From: Pseudomonadota bacterium
Lineage (GTDB): Bacteria > Pseudomonadota > Alphaproteobacteria > Rs-D84
Assembly: GCA_009781955.1 (NCBI GenBank)
Contig: WQUT01000029.1
Span: 1 to 13,408 of the forward strand
Direction: 5' to 3'
DNA: 13,408 nt
Of the stretch, positions 6,402 through 11,968 are shown one piece after another; positions within the stretch are counted from its first letter, which is position 1; every line of letters starts with the position of its first letter. The notes under the pieces are model-generated. The model made no database searches and was not told the DNA's origin. It was given only the letters and a program-made list of their open reading frames with translations. The translations under genes were made by a program, and so were the position numbers.

Positions 6402-6415
6402 ATTTTTTCGTCCGT

Positions 6416-6433
6416 CTGTTGCTCACGCAACAG
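6416..6433. repeat. Hairpin upstream of the GIY-YIG gene
   Basis: CTGTTGC (6416-6422, loop TCAC) pairs with GCAACAG, flanked by a further CGTC/GACG pair. Read toward the GIY-YIG gene it is followed by A residues, not T, so it is not a terminator; it would form in the mRNA leader. Confidence 0.45.
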
Positions 6434-6489
6434 CCGAGACGCCCCGATACGGCTTATATTTATACTCTGCGCGGGCCGGAAATGCAAGG

Positions 6490-6497
6490 GGAAAATC
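6490..6497. repeat. Target-site duplication, left copy
   Basis: GGAAAATC lies directly outside the left terminal inverted repeat and is repeated exactly at 7107-7114. Confidence 0.85.
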
Positions 6498-6522
6498 GGT
6501 GGTTATCCTTTTAAATCACCGA
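6498..6522 (+). repeat. Left terminal inverted repeat
   Basis: This 25-base end is identical to the reverse complement of 7082-7106 and starts GGTGGTTATCC. Confidence 0.9.
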
Positions 6523-6551
6523 ATGGTAAAAAATAAAGGGATGTTTTGATA

Positions 6552-6992
6552 TTATCGTGAAGAAATTGCAATTTCTTCAAATGTTTTTAACGCAAAATTC
6601 TCATTTTGCATAGGATAAAAAATTCCCGTTTTTGACGATTCAAATCCCGCTGGCGTCTTAAGATGCCAATATCGGTTGTTACCAACACCTTTTGGAAAGT
6701 ACACATAAATTATATTTTCCACCGTTATTTCGCCGCTGTTAAATATTGTTTTATGCGTATCAAACCACTGTGGTACAATACATTGTTCCCAGTCATTCCA
6801 TTCTTGTAAGGGACGTTTATTTCGGGAACTGGTTTTTAAAATTTTCCACCAAAAGAAAATCTGATCGATCTCGTCTTGATCACCAATTTTTCTCACTACA
6901 GATTTCATTATTTTACAGTGTGCGAAGAATGCATCAACTGGTTGGTTGATAGATGTATTATACAAAACTTTTTGATTTTTAATCTTGGGCAT
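6552..6992 (-). CDS. Uncharacterised passenger protein of the mini-transposon
   Basis: I do not recognise this 146-residue protein. It starts with a basic stretch (MPKIKNQK), has no signal peptide or membrane segment, and is rich in aromatic residues: DQIFFWWKILK (44-54), EWNDWEQCIVPQWFD (64-78) and YVYFPKGVGNNRYWHLKTPAGF (about 96-117). It is the only gene between the inverted repeats and fills most of the element, reading from the right end toward the left. The intact frame under low GC suggests a recently acquired, maintained gene. ATG 6992 is the first start; only a weak AAAG precedes it. Near the 3' end a perfect 20-bp palindrome, GAAGAAATTGCAATTTCTTC (6559-6578), lies within the coding sequence. 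It could be cargo that favours retention or a degenerate remnant of a helper protein; neither can be shown here. Confidence 0.65.
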   Translation of the reverse strand: MPKIKNQKVLYNTSINQPVDAFFAHCKIMKSVVRKIGDQDEIDQIFFWWKILKTSSRNKRPLQEWNDWEQCIVPQWFDTHKTIFNSGEITVENIIYVYFPKGVGNNRYWHLKTPAGFESSKTGIFYPMQNENFALKTFEEIAISSR

Positions 6993-7081
6993 TCTATCTT
7001 TATTTCTATTTATTCTTCTACATCAAACTTACAATAGGTTTATTCATTTGTAAACAAAAAATAAGCCATATTCAGTCAATC

Positions 7082-7106
7082 TCGGTGATTTAAAAGGATA
7101 ACCACC
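7082..7106 (-). repeat. Right terminal inverted repeat
   Basis: This is the exact reverse complement of 6498-6522 over 25 bases. Confidence 0.9.
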
Positions 7107-7114
7107 GGAAAATC
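7107..7114. repeat. Target-site duplication, right copy
   Basis: GGAAAATC follows directly after the right inverted repeat and matches 6490-6497. Confidence 0.85.
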
Positions 7115-7119
7115 CGCCG

Positions 7120-7620
7120 TTACGGGTCAATTTCCAGCGGCGTGCCGACGGATGTGGCGGCGTATATTTCATCTATTTCCTCGTCCGTCACCGCGATGCA
7201 GCCGGCCGTCCAATCATATTTATAATGCAGACTTCCCAAATGAGAAAACCATTTGCCCAGCCCGTGAATCTTGATATCCCCGCCGGCCGACCGCCCGTTT
7301 TTCTTTGCAAAGGCGCGGTCTTTACCATTGGGATAAGACACGCCCAGATTCTTGTGATACGTGCTGTATGGATTTTTGCCGTCAATCTTGTATTTCCCCT
7401 CGGGCGTTTTGCCGTCGCCTTGGAACTGTTTGGGTCCTACGGGGTCCGGCCCCAGTGCGATTTTGTATGTTTTCAGTTCTTTGCCGTTCTGAAAAACCCG
7501 CATCTCGCGCGCCGATTTGTAAACAATGATTTTATCAATCTTTGCATCCGGCGGCAATGGCGTGGAAAACGCCGGCAGTGAGAGCAATGAAAAGACCAAT
7601 GCCGTTAGAAGTTTTTTCAT
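7120..7620 (-). CDS. L,D-transpeptidase (YkuD domain), exported
   Basis: This is an envelope enzyme that makes or edits peptidoglycan cross-links, or attaches envelope proteins, through a catalytic cysteine. The chosen start, ATG 7620, gives 166 residues with a signal peptide (MKKLLTALVFSLLSLPAFS). It is preceded five bases away by the Shine-Dalgarno GAGGGAA (7632-7626), which overlaps the stop codon of the upstream gene; an in-frame ATG at 7638 would add six residues and lacks this site. The YkuD domain covers about 28-165, with IHG (H119) and DWTAGCIAVT (C141), and the usual close PLEI. There is no LysM or other wall-binding domain. It is the last gene of the argS operon, and the mini-transposon lies 13 bases past its stop codon, possibly separating it from its original terminator. 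Confidence 0.9.
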   Translation of the reverse strand: MKKLLTALVFSLLSLPAFSTPLPPDAKIDKIIVYKSAREMRVFQNGKELKTYKIALGPDPVGPKQFQGDGKTPEGKYKIDGKNPYSTYHKNLGVSYPNGKDRAFAKKNGRSAGGDIKIHGLGKWFSHLGSLHYKYDWTAGCIAVTDEEIDEIYAATSVGTPLEIDP

Positions 7621-7630
7621 TGGCGTTCCC

Positions 7631-8119
7631 TCAGACAATATTCATGACCTTTAAATCATGGTTTGCGTATTTGATAAATTTCCGAAAGTCTGCGGGCACG
7701 ATGGAAACGGTTGCCGTATTCACCAGCGGATGACAATGGATTGTGTCCCAGTTCATAATGTGGGCGTCAACAATCAAGTCAACCTGGTTATTGGTGTCAT
7801 TTATCACGGCCAGCGGGGTGACAGAGCCGGGCGTCACGCCCAGGCATTCCATCATTTCCGGGGCGGAGCAAAAGCTGAGGCGGTTGGACCCGATTTTCTC
7901 GGCCATGGCCCGCAGGTCTGCGCGCCTATCGTCAAGAACGACGAGCAGCCATTTCTTGCCCGTCCGATCCCGCACAAAAAGGTTTTTGCAATGCGCGCCC
8001 CTTAAATCCGGGAAAACCGCGTTTGCTTGCTCGCTTGTAAATACCGCGGGATGCGAAAGGTAATCGTATTGGATGCCGAGCCCGGTCAGCTTTTCCAAAA
8101 GGGATTGTTCGTTATACAT
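7631..8119 (-). CDS. Prolyl-tRNA editing protein, YbaK/ProX family (ProXp-ala-like)
   Basis: This is a free-standing tRNA editing domain (162 residues) that removes mischarged amino acids from tRNA, most likely Ala from Ala-tRNA-Pro. The INS superfamily fold is shown by the conserved lysine in AHCKNLFVRD (K45), the GVTPGSVTPLAV loop (94-105) and HPLVNTATVSI (130-140), in which NTAT is typical of the ProX/PrdX branch rather than YbaK proper (Cys-tRNA-Pro deacylase). Such proteins are common in alphaproteobacteria whose ProRS lacks the built-in editing domain; ProRS is not in this window, so this is inferred. The start codon overlaps the argS stop (TAATG) and the stop overlaps the Shine-Dalgarno of the transpeptidase gene, so it is the middle gene of a three-gene operon. 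Confidence 0.9.
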   Translation of the reverse strand: MYNEQSLLEKLTGLGIQYDYLSHPAVFTSEQANAVFPDLRGAHCKNLFVRDRTGKKWLLVVLDDRRADLRAMAEKIGSNRLSFCSAPEMMECLGVTPGSVTPLAVINDTNNQVDLIVDAHIMNWDTIHCHPLVNTATVSIVPADFRKFIKYANHDLKVMNIV

Positions 8120-9915
8120 TACATTTCGTCCGGGATTTTCAGGCCCATCAGGTCTATGGCGGTAGAAAGCGTCATAACGGATTGGCGGACCATGTTCAAC
8201 CGGTGCGCGCGGACATCCGCGGGCACATCGTCGCGCAGAATCGGGCAGTTATGATAGAAAGTATTTACCGACTGGCACAGGTCATAGGTATAATTAGCCA
8301 GCAAATCCGTCGCGCGCCGTTCAAACGCCATGTTCACAATGCGTTCAAAGTCCAACAGCGAGAGCAACAGAGCGCGTTCTTCGGGATGTAACGAAACAGT
8401 CAAGTCGGAAGAAGCCCCCCCTCGCCCGCCTTTGGCGGGCACCCCCCCCCCAGAGGGGGGAGACGCGCGCTCATCCGCTTTTTTCAGCACGCTGTTCAGG
8501 CGGACCGCGGTATAAAGGATATACGGGCCGGTGCGGCCTTCAAATTGCGTTACGGCATCCGGATCAAAGATATAATCCGATTTTACGTCGTGCATCAGGT
8601 CATTGAACTTTAACGCCGCCAGGGCGATCATTTCTATCGTTTCCGGCGGCAGGTTCTTGCCGGATTCTTTCACGCGCGCCGCCGCCGCATCGTTTACCAT
8701 TTGAATAATGTCCAAGAGTCCGGCCACATTCCCGTCACGGGTTTTGAATGGCTTCCCATCCGGCCCGTTTACCGTTCCGTGCGTCATATGTTCTAGCTTT
8801 TCCGGGCTGAACAAGTCCAGCATTTCGGCAACGCGAAACAACTGCTGAAAATGCAGGGTCTGACGCTGGTCTGTAAGGTAAATTATTTTATCCGGGTTAT
8901 CTTTGACTTTGCGGAAATATATCGTGGCCAAGTCCGTGGAATCATACGTATCCGCACCGCGCGAATTAAAGAACATGAACGGCGGCATTGGCGCATTATC
9001 GCTTTCGCGCTTTACCACGACAATTTCGGCCCCGTCGCTGGGTGTCAGCAAATTACGCCCGCGCAGCATTTTTTCAACCGGCGCGAGATATTGCGATGCA
9101 TTCCTTTCGCCCAAAGTATTATCAAATGGCAACATATTCAACCGGCGGATAATATCATCCATCATATCCAGCGAAACCTGGAGAAATATGTTATAAAGCG
9201 CGGTGTATCCGGGATGCCCGTCTTGGAATTCTTTTGTAATCTGCTGGGCGTGGGCCAAAAATTCTGGGTCATCCTTTGCGCGCGCAGAAGCCAACGGATA
9301 GAAAGTATTCATGTTATCTTCCGTGATTATGTAATTTGACAGGTCGGATTTCCTATCAAAAGGCTCTTTGAAAAACGGCCAATCCGGATGCAAGTATTCA
9401 ATCCATGCAATTACTAATCCTATCGGCCGGCCCCAGTCGCCGATATAATTATACGATATTGTCTTGTGGCCCAAATATTTTGAAATTCTATTCAAAGTAT
9501 CACCAAAAATGGACGCCCGTCCGTGACCGATATGAAGGGATTTCGCCACGTTATAAGAGCCATATTCCAAGTCAATGGTAAGCGGTGACGCGGGCGCGGA
9601 AATCGGAAACCGGTTCGCCGCGGATTCTGAAATAAACTCATCTTTCAATTTTATATTGATAAAACCCGGGCCGGCGACAGAGGCGTCGGCGACGAACGGC
9701 AGCGCCGAAACGTGCGGCAAGATTATTTCAGCGACCGCGCGCGGCGGTTTGCCCATTGGACGCGCCAGCATCATCGCCGCATTGGTCGCAAAATCGCCGA
9801 ATTCAGGATTCTTTGGCGTTTCCACGCTGATTGCGGACAGATCCGCGCCCGCCAATTCCGGCACCTTTGCCAGTGCAGTTTGGAGTGATTCAGAAATGAT
9901 TTTGTAAAGATTCAT
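8119..9915 (-). CDS. argS: Arginyl-tRNA synthetase
   Basis: The enzyme charges tRNA-Arg with arginine in the cytoplasm. The 598 residues include the N-terminal Arg-tRNA-synthetase domain (1-90), the class I core with the HIGH motif in LHIGHGR (128-131), the KMSK-equivalent GKPFKTRDG (387-395), and the C-terminal DALR anticodon-binding domain (about 465-598, opening GPYILYTAVRLNSVLKKA). An unusual Pro/Gly-rich stretch of about 20 residues (484-503, including SPPSGGGVPAKGGRGG) interrupts the first DALR loop. It is encoded by a nested palindrome (8415-8460) and looks like an in-frame repeat insertion. Within it lies a run of ten C on the plus strand (ten G in the coding strand). No clear Shine-Dalgarno is seen before the ATG. 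It heads the operon argS - prolyl-tRNA editing gene - L,D-transpeptidase. Confidence 0.96.
   Translation of the reverse strand: MNLYKIISESLQTALAKVPELAGADLSAISVETPKNPEFGDFATNAAMMLARPMGKPPRAVAEIILPHVSALPFVADASVAGPGFINIKLKDEFISESAANRFPISAPASPLTIDLEYGSYNVAKSLHIGHGRASIFGDTLNRISKYLGHKTISYNYIGDWGRPIGLVIAWIEYLHPDWPFFKEPFDRKSDLSNYIITEDNMNTFYPLASARAKDDPEFLAHAQQITKEFQDGHPGYTALYNIFLQVSLDMMDDIIRRLNMLPFDNTLGERNASQYLAPVEKMLRGRNLLTPSDGAEIVVVKRESDNAPMPPFMFFNSRGADTYDSTDLATIYFRKVKDNPDKIIYLTDQRQTLHFQQLFRVAEMLDLFSPEKLEHMTHGTVNGPDGKPFKTRDGNVAGLLDIIQMVNDAAAARVKESGKNLPPETIEMIALAALKFNDLMHDVKSDYIFDPDAVTQFEGRTGPYILYTAVRLNSVLKKADERASPPSGGGVPAKGGRGGASSDLTVSLHPEERALLLSLLDFERIVNMAFERRATDLLANYTYDLCQSVNTFYHNCPILRDDVPADVRAHRLNMVRQSVMTLSTAIDLMGLKIPDEM
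8415..8460. repeat. Palindromic repeat inserted in frame in argS
   Basis: The outer arms CCCCCCTC and GAGGGGGG enclose an inner hairpin GCCCGCC (8424-8430), loop TTT, GGCGGGC (8434-8440), plus a C10 run (8442-8451). It encodes a low-complexity Gly/Pro loop in an otherwise normal ArgRS. The base pattern is reminiscent of the palindrome at 13101-13231, but the two are not clearly homologous. Confidence 0.7.
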
Positions 9916-9923
9916 TTTAACAT

Positions 9924-9983
9924 CGTGCTCGTGATTCGTGCCCGTGATTCGTAACCCATAAAATAATACGAGTCACGAGCACG
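9924..9983. repeat. Inverted repeat between argS and rpmG
   Basis: CGTGCTCGTGATTCGT (9924-9939) pairs with ACGAGTCACGAGCACG (9968-9983) with one mismatch in 16. The motif CGTGATTCGT is repeated once more inside (9943-9952). It lies in the argS leader region. Confidence 0.7.
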
Positions 9984-9991
9984 AACACGCG

Positions 9992-10028
9992 TAAAATAAA
10001 ACTTCGCCAATGGCGAAGTTTTATTTTA
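9992..10028 (-). terminator. Terminator of rpmG (bidirectional shape)
   Basis: A perfect 17-bp stem (9992-10008 with 10012-10028, loop AAT) has a GGCGAAG core and A/T-rich tails on both sides. It overlaps the rpmG stop codon and separates rpmG from argS. Confidence 0.9.
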
Positions 10029-10208
10029 CGATGCCATTTTGGTTTCTGTAAACTCTACATGCTTGCGCAGTTTCGGATCGTATTTGCGCATTTTCATTTT
10101 GCCCTGGGTATTTTCGGATTTTGTATTTTTGGTTTTGGTGTAATAAAACCCTGTTTCGGCGCTGTGCATTTTTACCACAATTTTCGCGCCTTTCTTTTTG
10201 TTTGCCAT
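10026..10208 (-). CDS. rpmG: 50S ribosomal protein L33
   Basis: This small protein of the large ribosomal subunit sits near the E site. The 60 residues start at ATG 10208 (MANKKKGAKIVVKMHSAETG). The frame is open further upstream, but the family begins here, and AAGG lies about 8 bases before the ATG. Conserved segments are TGFYYTKTKN (19-28) and KMRKYDPKLRKHVEFTETK (39-57). It lacks the zinc-binding cysteine pairs of the C+ form, so it is the cysteine-free type. It is transcribed alone on the minus strand and ends in a perfect 17-bp terminator stem. Confidence 0.95.
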   Translation of the reverse strand: MANKKKGAKIVVKMHSAETGFYYTKTKNTKSENTQGKMKMRKYDPKLRKHVEFTETKMAS

Positions 10209-10267
10209 GATTATGCCTTTTTTGTGAACTGGGGCGATTTTACGGCATATTTTTACGAAAATCAAGG

Positions 10268-10369
10268 AAAATTGCTGATCGCTAATTTACCCCCGCCAAA
10301 GACTTGCTATGGCGGCAAAACCGCCAAGCCAAGTCTATCCCGCCCCTTAAATCAGCAATCAGCAATTTT
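10268..10369. repeat. Palindromic repeat in the rpmG / winged-helix intergenic region
   Basis: The arms AAAATTGCTGAT (10268-10279) and ATCAGCAATTTT (10358-10369) are exact complements. Further inside, AGACTTG pairs with CAAGTCT, and GGCGG pairs with CCGCC around a CAAAA loop. The whole would fold as one long hairpin. It lies between the divergent genes rpmG and the winged-helix gene, just upstream of the latter's promoter. Confidence 0.7.
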
Positions 10370-10373
10370 TTCA

Positions 10374-10402
10374 TTGAATCCCGGCGCGGCGTCTTTTATA
10401 AT
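10374..10402 (+). promoter_or_regulatory. Promoter of the winged-helix/birA/ogt/hemW operon
   Basis: TTGAAT (10374-10379), a 17-base spacer and a perfect TATAAT (10397-10402) precede ATG 10411 by only 8 bases. Transcription would start around 10408-10411, so the first gene would be read from a leaderless or nearly leaderless mRNA. This agrees with the lack of a proper Shine-Dalgarno before that ATG. Confidence 0.75.
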
Positions 10403-10410
10403 CCGGACAT

Positions 10411-10842
10411 ATGCTCCAAGGACTGACCTTTTTCACGGACGACGCGATATGGCGGCAGATATTGTCCGACCTTGGCGCCGTCGCGGCCGGGGACGCGGGC
10501 ACGGCCGACGTGGCGTTTGTCCCGCCGGGCGGAAAACTTTCCCCCGTTGGGCTAAAGGCGGAGTTCTTGCGCCAACTGGACGAGCAGCGTGCGGCGGCTA
10601 TGTCTAAAATCTTTGGCGGCCGACGCGCCGATATTTCGCCGGCCCAGGAAAAGATAGTCTTGCTGCTGTTCAAGCGCAAAGGGATGAGCATAAGGCAACT
10701 GAACGAGGCGTTGGGCTATTCCGAAGACACCAAGACCCACACGATTGAAACAGTCATTTACCAACTGCGCAAAATTTTCGGGGCCGGCTTTATAAAAAAC
10801 GATAACGGAATATACAGGCTGGGTAGGGCCAGGACTCAATGA
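10411..10842 (+). CDS. Winged-helix (OmpR/PhoB-type) DNA-binding protein
   Basis: This is a predicted transcription factor of unknown target (143 residues). The C-terminal half (about 74-138) reads as a winged-helix domain of the OmpR/PhoB effector type: ISPAQEKIVLLLFKRKG, then a recognition region ending in HTIETVIYQLRKIFG, and the wing FIKNDNGIYRLG. The N-terminal 70 residues are too short for a receiver domain and no phosphorylation aspartate pattern is clear, so it may be a degenerate response regulator or a different family with the same effector fold. It is the first gene of a four-gene operon and overlaps birA by 4 nt (ATGA). A -10 box ends 8 bases before the ATG, so the transcript is probably leaderless. 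Confidence 0.75.
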   Translation: MLQGLTFFTDDAIWRQILSDLGAVAAGDAGTADVAFVPPGGKLSPVGLKAEFLRQLDEQRAAAMSKIFGGRRADISPAQEKIVLLLFKRKGMSIRQLNEALGYSEDTKTHTIETVIYQLRKIFGAGFIKNDNGIYRLGRARTQ

Positions 10843-11504
10843 CTTATAAACTGTTCTCTTTTGACAAGATTGACAGCACCCAGACATACGCGCATAATCT
10901 GGTCGCGGACGGCAACGCCCATGACCGGACGGTCATCTTGGCCGCGGCGCAAAGCGCGGGACGCGGCCGATACAGGCGGACATGGGTTTCTCATCACGGA
11001 AATCTGTACGCCAGCTTTATCTTTTCCGCGGCAGAGCGGGGGCCGACGCTCTCCTATGCGGTGGCGGTGGCGGTGGCCGAGGCTTTGCTGTATTTTAAAA
11101 TAAAATCGGAAATCAAATGGCCGAACGACATTTTAATACGGGGCAAAAAGATTGCCGGCATTTTGATTGAATATTCGCGGAATTTTGTAATTGTCGGAAT
11201 CGGCCTGAATATAAAAACCAATCCGACCGTAAAAGATTATCAAACGGCCAAGACCGACGATTATAAACCCGGCCTGTCGCGGGAAGAAATTCTTTCGGTT
11301 CTGATGACGCAACTGGATTTCTGGATGGGGCAAGAATTCACGGACGTCCGCGCGCGCTGGACGGAATTGGCCGCGAATCTGAATACGCCGATTATGTATA
11401 AGGGGAAACCCGCGACCCTTTGCGGAATCAATGACGACGGAGCCTTGGTGCTGCGCCGCGGTTCCGAATACGCGCTGACATTCGGGGATGAGATTTCAAT
11501 ATGA
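10839..11504 (+). CDS. birA: Biotin--[acetyl-CoA-carboxylase] ligase
   Basis: The enzyme activates biotin to biotinyl-5'-AMP and attaches it to the biotin carboxyl carrier protein of acetyl-CoA carboxylase. The 221 residues cover only the catalytic and C-terminal domains; there is no N-terminal DNA-binding domain, so this is the class I, non-repressor form. Motifs: STQTYA (13-18), the biotinyl-AMP loop GRGRYRR (41-47), KWPND (93-97), KIAGILIE (104-111) and VGIGLNI (119-125). The small C-terminal beta domain ends DDGALVLRRGSEYALTFGDEISI. AGGA lies 4 bases before the start, and both ends overlap neighbours by 4 nt. The winged-helix gene directly upstream could be thought of as a detached regulator, but its domain is of the OmpR type, not the BirA type. 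Confidence 0.95.
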   Translation: MTYKLFSFDKIDSTQTYAHNLVADGNAHDRTVILAAAQSAGRGRYRRTWVSHHGNLYASFIFSAAERGPTLSYAVAVAVAEALLYFKIKSEIKWPNDILIRGKKIAGILIEYSRNFVIVGIGLNIKTNPTVKDYQTAKTDDYKPGLSREEILSVLMTQLDFWMGQEFTDVRARWTELAANLNTPIMYKGKPATLCGINDDGALVLRRGSEYALTFGDEISI

Positions 11505-11968
11505 TACCTATGATATTTTTTAAAGTAATTCCGACAAAAATCGGAAGAATTACCATAACGGAGCATAACGGGGCGATTATCGCGCTGGACATCGGCATAG
11601 GCGCGAATGTGGACGGAATCAAGGGAAACTCGCAACTCTTGCGCGACGCCGCGCTGCAGCTGACCGAATATCTGGACGGCAAGCGCCGCAAGTTTGACTT
11701 AAAGCTGGCGCCAAAGGGCACGGAGTTTCAAATGGCGGTGTGGGCCGCGCTGCAACAGATTCCCTTTGGAACAACGATTTCATATAAAGATCTCGCCGCC
11801 GAAATCGGACGTCCGAACGCATGGCGCGCGGCCGGCAATGCGGTCGGAAGAAATCCGATTCCGATCATCATACCTTGCCACCGCGTTTTGGCCGCGGACG
11901 GCGGGATTGGCGGATTCTCGCTGGGCCTGCCGTTAAAGCGAAAATTGCTGGGGCTGGAATCTGCATGA
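11501..11968 (+). CDS. ogt: Methylated-DNA--[protein]-cysteine S-methyltransferase
   Basis: This suicide DNA repair protein transfers the methyl group from O6-methylguanine (and O4-methylthymine) to its own cysteine. The 155 residues show the active site IPCHRV (124-129, C126), the helix-turn-helix region GTTISYKDLAAEIGRPNAWRAAGNAVGRNP (about 90-119) with the arginine finger at R109, and the family's N-terminal ribonuclease-like domain (1-70). There is no Ada-type methylphosphotriester domain, so it is Ogt-like. Start ATG 11501 overlaps the birA stop; ATG 11510 is possible. The stop overlaps the hemW start (ATGA). Grouping with birA and hemW is probably a matter of shared expression rather than a common pathway. 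Confidence 0.94.
   Translation: MIPMIFFKVIPTKIGRITITEHNGAIIALDIGIGANVDGIKGNSQLLRDAALQLTEYLDGKRRKFDLKLAPKGTEFQMAVWAALQQIPFGTTISYKDLAAEIGRPNAWRAAGNAVGRNPIPIIIPCHRVLAADGGIGGFSLGLPLKRKLLGLESA

Larger units (their letters stand above)
6498..7106. mobile_element. Non-autonomous transposon with passenger gene (609 bp)
   Basis: The ends are perfect 25-bp terminal inverted repeats: 6498-6522, beginning GGTGGTTATCCTTTTAAATC, and its exact reverse complement at 7082-7106. The same 8 bases, GGAAAATC, flank the element on both sides (6490-6497 and 7107-7114), a clean target-site duplication. Inside is one 146-codon gene that does not look like a transposase: no DDE arrangement or DNA-binding motif is apparent. 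GC is clearly lower than in argS and the following operon. Eight-base duplications with GG-starting ends suit the IS1595 or ISL3 families, so mobilisation by a transposase elsewhere in the genome is inferred. The element sits 13 bases after the L,D-transpeptidase stop codon. Confidence 0.88.

Noticed and set aside
6416..6433. Hairpin before the GIY-YIG gene as a terminator
   Set aside because: No T run follows it on either strand in the direction needed.
6082..7114. tRNA-Pro as the attachment site of an integrated island
   Set aside because: No second copy of the tRNA 3' end is found in the window and no integrase gene is present; the nearby mobile unit has its own 8-bp duplication instead.
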